Shown: positions 53,552-63,426 of the stretch, in pieces
Layout: each line of letters starts with the position of its first letter
Numbering within the stretch: the first letter of the stretch is position 1
Assembly: GCA_045864775.1 (NCBI GenBank)
Contig: BTVR01000002.1
Coordinates: forward strand, 372,001-436,000
Length of the DNA: 64,000 nucleotides
Reading direction: 5' to 3'
Source of the DNA: Macondimonas sp045864775
GTDB taxonomy: Bacteria; Pseudomonadota; Gammaproteobacteria; UBA5335
The notes under the pieces: generated by a model
What the model was told of the DNA's origin: nothing
Database searches by the model: none
What the model saw: only the letters and a program-made list of their open reading frames with translations
Translations under genes and position numbers: made by a program

Positions 53552-55480
53552 TCAGGCCGCTCGCGCGCCGGGCGGCTCGGCTGCCACCCAGATGCCGATC
53601 TCGACCGCCCGCTCAGGCGGAATCTTGTAAAAATCGATGGCCCGCATGCTGTTGCGGAACATGAAGGCGTAGATGCGCTCGCGCAACCGCCGGTACCACG
53701 AGATGTGTCGGTCGATGACGAGGGTTTCGCGACCGATGAAAAAGGTGGTGTCCGACAGATCGATGTTGAGTCCCGCCCGGCGCGCCTGTGCCAGGGCCGC
53801 CGGCAGATCGGGACTCTGCATGAAGCCATAGTGAATCAGCAGCCGGTCGAAGCCGTGACCGAGCGGCGTCCACTCGATGCGCTGCGCGGGGGGCACGCGC
53901 GGCGTCTCCTCGATCAGGACCGTCAGCAGAATGACGCGTTCGTGCAGCGCGTGCGTGTGGCGCATCAGGTATTGCAACGAGGGCGGCGCGCCCAGGCGCG
54001 GCGCGGTGAGGAAAATGGCCGTGCCGGGCAGACGCACGGGCGGGTGGTGGTCGAGGCGGTCGAATAGCGTATCGAGCGGCTCGGATTCGGCGCGCAGACG
54101 CGTGATCAGATTGCGCCGCCCCTCGTCCCAGGTCCGCATGATGAAGAAGAGCACGGCGGCCGCGGCCAGCGTTACCCAGCCGCCCTCGTGCAGCTTGTGC
54201 AGATTGGCGATCAGGAAGGGCAGTTCGATCAGGATCATGGTCCCGGCCAGGAAGCCCGCGAGCACGCCCGACCAGAGCCAGACCCGGCGCATGGTGAAGT
54301 AGAGCAGGCTGGAGGTGATGAGCATGGTGATCGTGATGGCCACGCCATAGGCCGCCGCCAGGTTGCCCGAGGTGCGAAACGTCACCACCAGCGCCATGCA
54401 GGCCAGCATCAGCGCGAAATTGGCGGCCGGCGCGTAGATCTGGCCGATCTCGGCCGAGGAGGTCTGAACCAGGCGCATGCGCGGCATGACGCCCAGTTGG
54501 ATCGACTGGCGCACCAACGAGAACACGCCCGAAATCAGGGCCTGCGAGGCAATCACCGTGGCCAGGGTAGCGAGAATGACCAGCGGATAAAGCGCCCAGC
54601 GCGGGGCCAGCGCGTAAAACGGGTTCTCGATGGCGGTCGGCTCGGCCAGCACCAGCGCGCCCTGCCCCAGATAGTTCAGCACCAGGGCCGGCAGCACCAG
54701 CGCAAACCAGGCCCGACGGATCGGCCCACGCCCGAAATGCCCCAGATCGGCGTACAACGCCTCGGCGCCGGTGACGACCAGAAACACCCCGCCCAGCACC
54801 AGCAACGCCGCGCGGCTTTCCGTCAGCAGGAAGCTCAGGGCATACCAGGGGTTGAGCGCAATCACGACGCCGGGATTGTGGCTGATGCCATAGAGGCCGA
54901 GGGCGGCGAGGGTCGTGAACCAGACCAGCATCACCGGGCCGAATACCGAACCGACCCGGGCGGTGCCGAAGCGCTGCAGCGAAAAAAGGGCGGCGAGGAT
55001 GACCAGCGTCAGCGGAACCACGAAGGGCTCCGCGCCCGGCGCGGCGATCTTGAGGCCCTCCACGGCGCTGAGCACCGAGATGGCCGGCGTGATCATGCCG
55101 TCGCAATAAAGCAGGGCGGCGCCGAAAACCCCCAGCGCCATCAGGACCGATGCCGCCCGTCCCTGGCCAAGCGTGCGCCAGGGATTGAGCAAGGCCAGCA
55201 GCGCCAGGATGCCGCCTTCGCCCCGGTTGTCGGCGCGCAGCACCAGCGCCTGGTACTTGAGCGAGACGATCAGGATCAGCGCCCAGAAGATGAGCGACAG
55301 CACGCCCAGCACGTGGGACGGCGTGAGTTCGACGCCAAGGTGTGGCGAAAAGCATTCGCGCAAGGCATACAGGGGACTGGTCCCGATGTCCCCATACACG
55401 ACACCCAGGGCCGCGAGAGGCGCCCAGCCGGGGGAATGTGACAGGGCTGCGGGCAAGGATGGCAACTGGGGCGTCTTCAT
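53552..55480 (-). CDS. kup: Low-affinity potassium uptake protein Kup
   Basis: Proton-potassium symporter of 642 residues with about 12 transmembrane helices. The start is ATG 55480; the frame to 55693 is longer but unlike the family. The N-terminal signature ALGVVYGDIGTSPLYAL and the YCDGMITPAISVLSA block are the Kup hallmarks. The C-terminal cytoplasmic part (about 460-642) is a soluble domain. It is divergent from the glutamate-synthase-like gene. Confidence 0.96.
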   Translation of the reverse strand: MKTPQLPSLPAALSHSPGWAPLAALGVVYGDIGTSPLYALRECFSPHLGVELTPSHVLGVLSLIFWALILIVSLKYQALVLRADNRGEGGILALLALLNPWRTLGQGRAASVLMALGVFGAALLYCDGMITPAISVLSAVEGLKIAAPGAEPFVVPLTLVILAALFSLQRFGTARVGSVFGPVMLVWFTTLAALGLYGISHNPGVVIALNPWYALSFLLTESRAALLVLGGVFLVVTGAEALYADLGHFGRGPIRRAWFALVLPALVLNYLGQGALVLAEPTAIENPFYALAPRWALYPLVILATLATVIASQALISGVFSLVRQSIQLGVMPRMRLVQTSSAEIGQIYAPAANFALMLACMALVVTFRTSGNLAAAYGVAITITMLITSSLLYFTMRRVWLWSGVLAGFLAGTMILIELPFLIANLHKLHEGGWVTLAAAAVLFFIMRTWDEGRRNLITRLRAESEPLDTLFDRLDHHPPVRLPGTAIFLTAPRLGAPPSLQYLMRHTHALHERVILLTVLIEETPRVPPAQRIEWTPLGHGFDRLLIHYGFMQSPDLPAALAQARRAGLNIDLSDTTFFIGRETLVIDRHISWYRRLRERIYAFMFRNSMRAIDFYKIPPERAVEIGIWVAAEPPGARAA

Positions 55481-55670
55481 GGACCCATCCGAAACAGGGG
55501 GGAAGATGACGGCAGGCAGGCGATCGGCATGAGGACGGTATGATAGGCGCCATCGCTGCGGAGCGGGAGTAGGCCTCGCATCCGCGCTACCCTGTCCGTC
55601 ACATCGGCCTCGTAAAGTCCCGTGCCGTCCTCCTCGACAGACGATTCGTTCCGCAACAGGCAGGCCCGCA

Positions 55671-57245
55671 ATGACCCTCGTTCTTTGGCTCACGGCTGGA
55701 TTCGGCGCGGCACTCGGCGCGCTCGCGGTGCACGACCTCCTGCAGCGCCATCATGCCATCCTGCGCATCTACCCCGTCATCGGCCATTTCCGCTATCTGC
55801 TGGAAGGCTTCGGGCCGGAACTGCGCCAGTACATCGTCACCAGCAACGAAGAGGAACGTCCCTTCAGCCGCAACCAGCGGCGCTGGGTCTACGCCACGGC
55901 CAAGCGCGAGAACAATCAGTTCGCGTTCGGCACCGACCAGGACCTCGAGCACAGCGAAGGGACGCTGGTCATCCGCCATCACGCCTTTCCGCTGGCCCAG
56001 TTCCATCCGGGCGACGCCGTCGACCAGGCCGGCTATCCGCTGCCGGCCGGCAAGATCCTGGGCGGGGCGCGCGGAAGGCGTCAGGCGTTTCGGCCTGCCT
56101 CGATCGTGAACGTCTCCGGCATGAGCTTCGGCGCGCTCAGCGGTGTGGCCATCGAAGCCCTCAACCGGGGCGCGCATCTGGCCGGCTGCTGGCACAACAC
56201 GGGCGAGGGCGGCCTCAGCGCCTATCATCGCAAGGGCGGGGACGTCGTTTTCCAGATCGGCACCGGCTATTTCGGTTGCCGTGACGCCGAAGGCGCTTTC
56301 AGTCTCGCCGCGCTGGAACGCACGCTGGACAGCGGCGCTCCGGTGCGCGCGCTGGAGATCAAGCTCAGCCAGGGCGCCAAGCCCGGGCTTGGGGGGCTGC
56401 TTCCCGGGGTCAAGGTCACCCCGGAGATCGCCGCCGCCCGCGGCGTCCTGCCGGGGCGGGACTGCAAGAGTCCGGCGCGCCACGCGGCCTTCGGGGATGT
56501 GGACGCCCTGCTCGATTTCGTGGAATCCCTCGCCCACCACACGGGCCTGCCGGTCGGCATCAAATCCGCCGTGGGCGATGCGGGCTTCTGGGAAGAGCTG
56601 GCCATGCGCATGGCCTCGGGCGAGCGCGGCGTCGATTTCATCAGCATCGACGGCGGCGAGGGCGGCACCGGCGCGGCGCCGCTGGTCTTCGCCGATCGGG
56701 TGGCGCTGCCGTTCAAGGCGGCGTTTCCGCTGGTCTACAGGATCTTCCATCGCCACGGCCTGACCGACCGGGTGGTCTTCATCGGCTCGGCTCGGCTGGG
56801 GTTGCCCGACGCCGCGCTGTGGGGGCTCGCCATGGGCTGCGACCTCATCAACGTCGGGCGCGAAGCCCTGTTCGCCATTGGCTGCATCCAGTCGCAGAAA
56901 TGCCACACCGGCCGCTGCCCCACCGGCGTCACCACGCACACGCCGTGGCGGACGCGCGGCCTGGACCCGGCGCTGAAATCGGTGCGGCTGGCCAATTACA
57001 TGATCGGCCTGCGCCGGGAACTGACCGCCCTGGCGCGCGCCTGCGGCGAGGTGCATCCCGCGCTGATCCCGCTGCAACGACTGGCGCTGGTCGAGAACGG
57101 CTACCGCATTCGCGACCTGCAGGAAATTCTCGACTACCCCGCCGGCATGGGCCAGATCGGCGCCGATCTGCGCGCGGCCTTGATCGACCAGATGGCGCCG
57201 CTGTTCGACGACCGGTTGCGCCAGCCTACCACCCGCGTAAGCTAA
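55671..57245 (+). CDS. FMN-binding glutamate synthase family protein
   Basis: The 524-residue protein has one N-terminal transmembrane or signal-anchor segment (MTLVLWLTAGFGAALGALAV) and then the GltB FMN domain: SFGALSGVAIEALNRGA, HNTGEGGLS, KLSQGAKPGLGG, SIDGGEGGTGAAP and the iron-sulfur motif CIQSQKCHTGRCPTGV (3Fe-4S ligands). It lacks the glutaminase and GXGXG domains of true GltB. These stand-alone homologues are of uncertain function and may make glutamate from another ammonia source. It ends 4 bp before dapF. Confidence 0.85.
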   Translation: MTLVLWLTAGFGAALGALAVHDLLQRHHAILRIYPVIGHFRYLLEGFGPELRQYIVTSNEEERPFSRNQRRWVYATAKRENNQFAFGTDQDLEHSEGTLVIRHHAFPLAQFHPGDAVDQAGYPLPAGKILGGARGRRQAFRPASIVNVSGMSFGALSGVAIEALNRGAHLAGCWHNTGEGGLSAYHRKGGDVVFQIGTGYFGCRDAEGAFSLAALERTLDSGAPVRALEIKLSQGAKPGLGGLLPGVKVTPEIAAARGVLPGRDCKSPARHAAFGDVDALLDFVESLAHHTGLPVGIKSAVGDAGFWEELAMRMASGERGVDFISIDGGEGGTGAAPLVFADRVALPFKAAFPLVYRIFHRHGLTDRVVFIGSARLGLPDAALWGLAMGCDLINVGREALFAIGCIQSQKCHTGRCPTGVTTHTPWRTRGLDPALKSVRLANYMIGLRRELTALARACGEVHPALIPLQRLALVENGYRIRDLQEILDYPAGMGQIGADLRAALIDQMAPLFDDRLRQPTTRVS

Positions 57246-57249
57246 GCCC

Positions 57250-58086
57250 ATGACCTGGCGCTTCACCAAGATGCACGGCCTCGGCAACGACTTCGTCGTG
57301 CTCGACGCCGTGCGCCAGACCATCGACTTGCAACCCGCCCAGGCGCGCTGGCTGGCCGATCGCCACCGCGGCGTGGGCTGCGACCAGATCCTGCTGGTGG
57401 AACGGGCCCGGAACCCGGAAGCCGATTTCCGCTACCGCATCTTCAACGCAGACGGCGGCGAGGTGGGTCAGTGCGGCAACGGCGCGCGCTGCTTCGCTCG
57501 CTTCGTGGCGACAGAAGGACTCACCGACCGGCGCGAGATCACGGTCGAGACCGCCGCCGGGCTGCTGCAGCTTTATCTGGAAGGCGAGGATGACGTGCGA
57601 GTGAACATGGGCGTGCCGCATCTGGAGCCTGACCAGATTCCCCTGCGCGCACCGGCGCGCGCCGAGCGCTATCGCATCGGTCCGGGCGGGCGATGGGAAA
57701 TCGGCGCGGTGTCCATGGGCAACCCTCATGCCGTGCTCACGGTCGCCGACGTGGAGGCGGCGCCGGTCGCCGAGATCGGTCCCGCCATCCAGGCTCTGCC
57801 CGATTTTCCCGAAGGCGTGAACGTCGGCTTCATGGAGCGCGCGGCGGCCGATCACATCCGGCTGCGCGTGTATGAGCGCGGCAGTGGTGAAACGCTGGCC
57901 TGCGGCAGCGGCGCGTGCGCGGCCGTGGTCATCGGCCGGCTCTGGGACGCACTGGCGGAATCCGTGAGTGTGGATCTGCCCGGCGGGCGGCTGCGCATCG
58001 ACTGGGCCGGCGAAGGTGCGCCCGTGTGGATGATCGGCCCGGCGGTGCGCGTCTTCGACGGGCAGTTGTCCCGTCTGCCGGCCTGA
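57250..58086 (+). CDS. dapF: Diaminopimelate epimerase
   Basis: Cofactor-independent racemisation of LL- to meso-diaminopimelate for lysine and peptidoglycan. It has 278 residues with both catalytic cysteines in the two halves (GQCGNGARC and LACGSGACA) and MHGLGNDFVVLDA at the N-terminus. It is followed at 5 bp by the DUF484 gene, then xerC: the standard gammaproteobacterial dapF-DUF484-xerC order. lysC, for the same pathway, is also in the window. Confidence 0.97.
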   Translation: MTWRFTKMHGLGNDFVVLDAVRQTIDLQPAQARWLADRHRGVGCDQILLVERARNPEADFRYRIFNADGGEVGQCGNGARCFARFVATEGLTDRREITVETAAGLLQLYLEGEDDVRVNMGVPHLEPDQIPLRAPARAERYRIGPGGRWEIGAVSMGNPHAVLTVADVEAAPVAEIGPAIQALPDFPEGVNVGFMERAAADHIRLRVYERGSGETLACGSGACAAVVIGRLWDALAESVSVDLPGGRLRIDWAGEGAPVWMIGPAVRVFDGQLSRLPA

Positions 58087-58091
58087 CCGAC

Positions 58092-58760
58092 GTGGCGCCC
58101 TCGGAACCCGACGAACGCGAGCGCGTGCTGACCTATCTGCGCAGCCACCCCGATCTGCTCGATCGACATCCCGAAATCCTGGCCGATCTCGCCATCCCCC
58201 ACGGCACCGGGCTGGGCGCCGCCTCGCTCATCGAGCGTCAGGTGCAGGTCCTGCGGGACCGCAACCTGCGTCTGGAAGGCACGCTCGACGAACTGCTGCG
58301 CCATGCCCGGCAGAACGAGGCCCTGCTCGACAAGACCCACGAACTGGCGCTGACGCTGCTGCGCGCCGGCGAAATCGGCGCCCGGCTGCGCGGCCTGGTC
58401 GACGCCCTGCTGCGCCATTTTCATGCGGACATGGTGCGGGTCGTTCTGCCGACGGGGCATCCCGCCCTGCGCTGCGATCTCGACGGGCCGCTGTGCCTGA
58501 CGCGGGATGCCTGGCCCGCGCCGCCGCTCGACGGCGAACCGCGGTGCGGCGCGCTCGACGCGGCGCTTGGCATGTGGCTGTTTCCCTCGCCGCAGCCGGT
58601 GCCCGCCTCGGCGGCGCTGATCCCGTTTGCGCAAAACGGCAGCGTCCTGGTGATCGGCAGCCTGGACCCGCAGCGCTTTCATGCCCATATGGGCACGGCC
58701 GTGCTGCGCCGGCTGGGCGATCTGGCCGGCGCCGCGCTGCCCATGGACCGTGTCCCTTGA
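58092..58760 (+). CDS. DUF484 family protein
   Basis: The 222-residue cytoplasmic protein begins at GTG 58092 (VAPSEPDERERVLTYLRSHPDLLDRHPEILADL), typical of DUF484. A coiled-coil segment (about 45-90) precedes a GAF-like fold (about 100-215). Its function is unknown; it is conserved between dapF and xerC. Its stop overlaps the xerC TTG start, giving translational coupling. Confidence 0.87.
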   Translation: MAPSEPDERERVLTYLRSHPDLLDRHPEILADLAIPHGTGLGAASLIERQVQVLRDRNLRLEGTLDELLRHARQNEALLDKTHELALTLLRAGEIGARLRGLVDALLRHFHADMVRVVLPTGHPALRCDLDGPLCLTRDAWPAPPLDGEPRCGALDAALGMWLFPSPQPVPASAALIPFAQNGSVLVIGSLDPQRFHAHMGTAVLRRLGDLAGAALPMDRVP

Positions 58761-59668
58761 AAGCGCAGCTGGACGCCTTCCTGGCCGATCTCGCACGCGG
58801 CCGGCGCCACTCCCCGCACACGCTCGCCGCCTATCGTCGCGACCTCACGACCCTGCTGACCTGGTGCGCGGCCCAAGGCCATGACGCCTGGCCGTCGGGC
58901 GTCGCGCCGGTGCAGCAATGGCTGGCCACCGGTCATGCCGACGGTCTGGACCCCCGCACCTTGGCCCGCCGCCTCTCGGCCGTGCGGCGCTTCTACCGTC
59001 ACCTGCGCCGGAGCGGACAGATCGGCAATGACCCCACCCAGGGCCTGCGCGCGCCGCGCCGGGCTCACCGCTTGCCGGCGCTCATCGATCCGGATACGAC
59101 CGCCCGGCTGCTCGAAGATCAGCCTCAGACCCCCTTGCAATGGCGCGACCGGGCGCTGTGCGAACTGCTGTATTCCAGCGGGCTGCGCCTCAGCGAACTG
59201 GTGGGGCTCGACCTGGCTCATCTCGATCTCGCGGCGGGAGAAATGCGCGTCATGGGCAAGGGCCAGCGGATGCGGCAATTGCCGGTCGGCGCCAAGGCCC
59301 GCGAGGCACTCGGCGCCTGGCTGGCCGCGCGCGCGCAACTGGCCCGTTCCGAGGAAAGCGCTCTGTTCGTCAACCATCGCGGCACGCGACTGACCGGGCG
59401 CAGCGTGCAGCGCCTCTTGGCCCGGCGCGCGGTCGCCCAAGGCCTCGCGCAGCACGTCCATCCGCATCTGCTGCGCCACGCCTTTGCCACCCATCTGCTC
59501 GAATCCAGCGGCGACCTGCGCGCCGTGCAGGAACTGCTGGGCCATCAACGCCTGTCCACGACCCAGATCTACACGCATCTGGATTTCCAGCATCTGGCCC
59601 AGGGCTATGATCGCGCGCATCCCCGCGCGCAGCGCCAGCGCCGCGCCAAGCCCGACGGCATGCAGTAG
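58757..59668 (+). CDS. xerC: Tyrosine recombinase XerC
   Basis: Site-specific recombinase that resolves chromosome dimers at dif with XerD. The 303 residues begin at TTG 58757, which overlaps the DUF484 stop (TTGA); no nearby ATG gives family length. The N-terminal SAM-like DNA-binding domain is followed by the catalytic core with R (SSGLRLSEL), K (GKGQRMR), HLLRH, the GH dipeptide and nucleophilic Y (TQIYTHLD). It belongs to the dapF-DUF484-xerC set. Confidence 0.94.
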   Translation: MKAQLDAFLADLARGRRHSPHTLAAYRRDLTTLLTWCAAQGHDAWPSGVAPVQQWLATGHADGLDPRTLARRLSAVRRFYRHLRRSGQIGNDPTQGLRAPRRAHRLPALIDPDTTARLLEDQPQTPLQWRDRALCELLYSSGLRLSELVGLDLAHLDLAAGEMRVMGKGQRMRQLPVGAKAREALGAWLAARAQLARSEESALFVNHRGTRLTGRSVQRLLARRAVAQGLAQHVHPHLLRHAFATHLLESSGDLRAVQELLGHQRLSTTQIYTHLDFQHLAQGYDRAHPRAQRQRRAKPDGMQ

Positions 59669-59720
59669 AATCGGCTCTTTTCAAGATTCGCCACCCTTGG
59701 GCGCGGCAGGACGAGGCGCA

Positions 59721-60263
59721 ATGCAACAGTTCCACGGCACGACCATTCTTTCCGTGCGCCGCGAAGGGCGCGTGGCGATGGGCGGCGACGGCCAGGTCTC
59801 CATGGGCGACACCGTCATGAAGGCCAACGCCCGCAAGGTGCGCCGGCTCTATCGCGAACGCGTGCTGGCCGGGTTTGCCGGCGGCACCGCCGATGCCTTC
59901 ACCCTGTTCGAGCGCTTCGAGGCCAAGCTCGAAGCGCACAGCGGCCACCTCACCCGCGCCGCCGTGGAACTGGCCAAGGACTGGCGCACCGACCGCATGC
60001 TGCGGCGACTGGAAGCGCTGATGTGCGTCGCCGATGCCCAGGCCTCGCTCATCATCACTGGCAACGGCGATGTCATCGAGCCGGTCGATGCCATCATGGC
60101 CATCGGCTCGGGCGGCAACTACGCGCTCGCCGCCGCGCGCGCGCTGGTGGCCGAGACCGCGCTGCCCGCCCGCGACATCGTCGAAAAAGCGCTGCACATC
60201 GCCGGCGACATCTGCGTCTACACCAACCACAATCTCACCATCGAGGCTCTGGACGCCGCCTGA
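59721..60263 (+). CDS. hslV: ATP-dependent protease peptidase subunit HslV
   Basis: The 180-residue threonine peptidase subunit; after processing of MQQFHG the catalytic threonine is the first T of TTILSVRREG. Conserved stretches GGDGQVSMG and GSGGNYALAAARAL are present. It forms the HslUV proteasome-like complex with the product of the next gene, 26 bp downstream. ATG 59721 is the family start; the longer upstream frame is the xerC 3' end. Confidence 0.97.
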   Translation: MQQFHGTTILSVRREGRVAMGGDGQVSMGDTVMKANARKVRRLYRERVLAGFAGGTADAFTLFERFEAKLEAHSGHLTRAAVELAKDWRTDRMLRRLEALMCVADAQASLIITGNGDVIEPVDAIMAIGSGGNYALAAARALVAETALPARDIVEKALHIAGDICVYTNHNLTIEALDAA

Positions 60264-60289
60264 CGGCGCGCCCGGACGAGGAAGCCTTC

Positions 60290-61618
60290 ATGTCCCAGAT
60301 GACCCCGCGGGAAATCACCGAGGAGTTGGACAAGCACATCATCGGCCAGCAATCGGCCAAGCGCGCCGTGGCCATCGCCCTGCGCAACCGCTGGCGGCGT
60401 CAGCAGGTCCCGGCGCCCCTGTCGCACGAGATCACGCCCAAGAACATCCTCATGATCGGCCCGACCGGCGTCGGCAAGACCGAGATCGCCCGGCGACTGG
60501 CCAAGCTCGCCCGCGCGCCCTTCGTCAAGGTCGAGGCGACCAAGTTCACCGAAGTCGGCTATGTCGGCCGCGATGTCGACACCATCATCCGTGATCTCGT
60601 CGAGATGTCCTTCAAGATGACGCGCGAGCAGGCGGTCGCCGCCGTGCGCATGCGCGCCGAGGACGCCGCGGAGGAACGCATTCTGGACGCGCTGCTCGGC
60701 ACGCCCCGAGGAACCTCGCCCGCCGCTCCGGACCGCAGCGACACCCGCCAGAAAATGCGCAAGATGCTGCGCGAAGGCGCGCTCGATGAGCGCGACATCG
60801 AAATCGAAGTGCGCGCCCCGCAAGTCGGCATGGAAATCATGGCGCCGCCCGGCATGGAAGAAATGACCGGCCAATTGCAGTCCATGTTCCAGAACCTGAC
60901 CAGCAATCTGCAAAGCCGGCAGCGGCGCATGAAGGTGAAGGACGCCCTGACGGCGCTCACCGACGAGGAAGCCGCGCGGCTGGTGAACGAAGAGGAAATC
61001 AAGCGCGAGGCCGTGCGCAGCGCCGAGGAGAACGGCATCGTCTTCATCGACGAGATCGACAAGGTCTGCCGGCGCGCCGAACACACCTCCGGCGCCGATG
61101 TCTCGCGAGAGGGGGTGCAGCGCGATCTGTTGCCGCTCATCGAAGGCTGCACGGTGAGCACCAAATACGGCACGCTGCGCACCGATCACGTCCTGTTCAT
61201 CGCCTCGGGCGCCTTCCACGTCGCCAAGCCATCCGACCTCATCCCGGAGCTGCAGGGCCGGCTGCCCATCCGCGTCGAACTGCAATCCCTGAGCGTCGAG
61301 GACTTCGAGCGCATCCTGACCGAGCCCGATGCTGCGCTGACGCGCCAGTACCAGGCGCTGCTCGCGACCGAAGGCGTCACGCTCGCGTTCAGCCCGGACG
61401 GCATCCGGCGACTGGCGGAGATTGCCTTCGAGGTCAACGAGCGCACCGAGAACATCGGCGCCCGGCGCCTGCACACCGTGCTCGAGCGCCTGCTGGAATC
61501 GATTTCCTACGAGGCGCCGGATCACGCCGGCTCGCGCATCGAAGTCGACGCCGCCTATGTGGATCGGCATCTCGCCGATGTCGCGCGCGACGAAGACCTC
61601 AGTCGCTACATCCTCTGA
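60290..61618 (+). CDS. hslU: HslU ATPase subunit of HslUV protease
   Basis: AAA+ unfoldase of 442 residues: N domain (MTPREITEELDKHIIGQQ), Walker A GPTGVGKTE, intermediate I domain (about 110-235), Walker B GIVFIDEID and the C-terminal tail DEDLSRYIL that docks into HslV. All residues needed for ATP hydrolysis appear intact. It is cotranscribed with hslV. Confidence 0.97.
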   Translation: MSQMTPREITEELDKHIIGQQSAKRAVAIALRNRWRRQQVPAPLSHEITPKNILMIGPTGVGKTEIARRLAKLARAPFVKVEATKFTEVGYVGRDVDTIIRDLVEMSFKMTREQAVAAVRMRAEDAAEERILDALLGTPRGTSPAAPDRSDTRQKMRKMLREGALDERDIEIEVRAPQVGMEIMAPPGMEEMTGQLQSMFQNLTSNLQSRQRRMKVKDALTALTDEEAARLVNEEEIKREAVRSAEENGIVFIDEIDKVCRRAEHTSGADVSREGVQRDLLPLIEGCTVSTKYGTLRTDHVLFIASGAFHVAKPSDLIPELQGRLPIRVELQSLSVEDFERILTEPDAALTRQYQALLATEGVTLAFSPDGIRRLAEIAFEVNERTENIGARRLHTVLERLLESISYEAPDHAGSRIEVDAAYVDRHLADVARDEDLSRYIL

Positions 61619-61627
61619 GCGCGCGCC

Positions 61628-62002
61628 GTGAGCCCCGCCGAAACCCCGCGCCTGACCGAGCTGACGCTGCATCGCGGCTCGCGGGTGCTCGAGGCCCGCT
61701 TCGACTCGGGCGAGGTGTTCGCGCTGCCCTGTGAATACCTGCGGGTCTTTTCGCCCTCGGCCGAGGTGCGCGGCCATGGCGCCGGGCCCGGCCTGCTGGT
61801 GGTCGGCAAGGAAGCGGTCAACATCCGCGCCATCGAGCCCACCGGCCACTACGCCGTGCGGCTCGTTTTCGACGACGGGCATGACAGTGGCATCTACACC
61901 TTCGCTCAGCTCCATGCCCTGGGAAAAGCCCGCGAGGCCAACTGGAACGCCTATCTGGCGCGCCTGGCCGCCGCCGGCTATGTCCGCAAATCCGAACCGT
62001 GA
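61628..62002 (+). CDS. DUF971 domain protein
   Basis: The 124-residue protein starts at GTG 61628, 9 bp after hslU. LTLHRGSRVLEARFDSGEVFALPCEYLRVFSPSAEVRG and IRAIEPTGHYAVRLVFDDGHDSGIYTF match DUF971, a domain also found at the N-terminus of gamma-butyrobetaine hydroxylase. Stand-alone versions next to hslU/ubiE may relate to iron-sulfur proteins; the role is unknown. Confidence 0.85.
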   Translation: MSPAETPRLTELTLHRGSRVLEARFDSGEVFALPCEYLRVFSPSAEVRGHGAGPGLLVVGKEAVNIRAIEPTGHYAVRLVFDDGHDSGIYTFAQLHALGKAREANWNAYLARLAAAGYVRKSEP

Positions 62003-62012
62003 GGACGGCGCC

Positions 62013-62777
62013 ATGACCCCGGATCAGCCCCCCGCCCCGGACGAAACCGATTTCGGCTTCCAGCGCGTGCGCCGGGAGGACAAGCAGCAGCGGGTGCGCG
62101 GCGTGTTCGATTCGGTGGCGGGCCGCTACGACCTCATGAACGACCTCATGTCGATGGGGCTGCACCGGATCTGGAAACGCTTCACGGTCGCGCTGGCCGG
62201 CGTCCGTCCGGGCGAGCGCGTGCTGGATCTGGCGGGCGGCACCGGCGATCTGGCCGGCGCCTTCCTGCCGCAGGTCGGCCGCGACGGCTGGGTCGTGCTG
62301 AGCGACATCAACGCCGCCATGCTCGGCCGCGGCCGTGAACGACAGGTGGACGCCGGCCGCGCCGGCAATCTGATGTATGTGCAGATCAACGCCGAGGCCC
62401 TGCCCTTTCCCGCTGCGAGCGTCGATTGCATCACCATAGGCTTCGGCCTGCGCAACGTCACCGACAAGCCCGCCGCGCTGCGCGAGATGGTGCGCGTACT
62501 GCGCCCCGGCGGCCGGGCGCTGGTGCTCGAGTTCTCGCAGCCCCGCCTCGCGCCGCTGAAACCGGCCTACGACTGGTATTCCTTCAACGTGCTGCCGCGT
62601 CTGGGACGGCTGGTGGCCGGGGATGCGGACAGCTACCGCTATCTGGCCGAGAGCATTCGCATGCATCCGGATCAGGACACCTTGAAATCGATGATGGTGG
62701 AAGCAGGCTTTGCGCATTGCCAGTATTTCAATCTGGCGGGCGGCATCGTCGCGGTTCACCGGGGGTTCAAGGTCTGA
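62013..62777 (+). CDS. ubiE: Ubiquinone/menaquinone methyltransferase UbiE
   Basis: C-methyltransferase of the ubiquinone pathway. It has 254 residues with the SAM motif VLDLAGGTGDLA and the two UbiE signatures (YDLMNDLMSMGLHRIWKR and the RVLRPGGRALVLEFS block). In this window it starts a ubiquinone trio ubiE-ubiJ-ubiB. The start ATG follows DUF971 by 10 bp with GAGGA upstream. Confidence 0.96.
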   Translation: MTPDQPPAPDETDFGFQRVRREDKQQRVRGVFDSVAGRYDLMNDLMSMGLHRIWKRFTVALAGVRPGERVLDLAGGTGDLAGAFLPQVGRDGWVVLSDINAAMLGRGRERQVDAGRAGNLMYVQINAEALPFPAASVDCITIGFGLRNVTDKPAALREMVRVLRPGGRALVLEFSQPRLAPLKPAYDWYSFNVLPRLGRLVAGDADSYRYLAESIRMHPDQDTLKSMMVEAGFAHCQYFNLAGGIVAVHRGFKV

Positions 62778-62779
62778 TC

Positions 62780-63409
62780 ATGCCTGGCAACGACGCCCTG
62801 CCGCTGGCCCTGCTGGAACAGGCGCTGAACCACAACCTGCGGGACAGTCCGGCGGCGACGCGCCTGCTGGACCGGCTGCGCGGTCGCGTTCTGGCGCTGC
62901 ACCTGCGCGAGTTGGATCGCACGCTCCATCTGCGTGCGCACCCGGCTGGCATCCAGGTGCTCGTGGCGACCGCACAACCCGCCGATGCGCGGCTCTCCGG
63001 CACCTTGGCGGGTTTGACCCGGCTGGCCGCCGGCGCGTCCACCGGGCGGCTGCCGCCGGGCGTGAGCCTCGGCGGCGCGGCCGAGGTTGCCGAGGGCTTC
63101 CAGCAGCTGCTCACGCTGGCCCGGCCGGATTTCGAAACGCTCCTGAGCCGCGCCCTGGGCGACGCCCTGGCCCACACGGTGGGCACTGGCCTGCGCCGGG
63201 TGGGCGGCTGGGTGCGGCGCAGCTTGACCAGCCTGGGGCTGGACGCCAGCGAATACCTGCGCTACGAGACGGACATCCTGCCCGATCGGGCCGAGGTGAC
63301 GGCCTTCGTCGACGAGGTCGACCGGCTGCGCGACGACGTGGCGCGGCTCGCAGCGCGCGTGGCCCGATTGCAACCATCGTCCCCCGACGTTCACGCTCAA
63401 CCCGACTGA
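62780..63409 (+). CDS. ubiJ: Ubiquinone biosynthesis accessory factor UbiJ (SCP2 domain)
   Basis: The 209-residue protein has an SCP2-like lipid-binding domain (about 25-120, TLHLRAHPAGIQVLV and LSGTLAGLTRLA) and a C-terminal helical region with a coiled coil (VDEVDRLRDDVARLAARVARLQ). UbiJ organises the soluble ubiquinone complex. Its position between ubiE and ubiB supports this although UbiJ is poorly conserved. The ATG is 2 bp after the ubiE stop. Confidence 0.88.
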   Translation: MPGNDALPLALLEQALNHNLRDSPAATRLLDRLRGRVLALHLRELDRTLHLRAHPAGIQVLVATAQPADARLSGTLAGLTRLAAGASTGRLPPGVSLGGAAEVAEGFQQLLTLARPDFETLLSRALGDALAHTVGTGLRRVGGWVRRSLTSLGLDASEYLRYETDILPDRAEVTAFVDEVDRLRDDVARLAARVARLQPSSPDVHAQPD

Positions 63410-63426
63410 ACGCCAAAGGGTCCCGC

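Noticed and set aside
51068..54067. A 999-codon open frame on the plus strand
   Set aside because: It lies antisense to pepN and the start of kup, both with complete motif sets. Long antisense frames are common in this GC-rich DNA.
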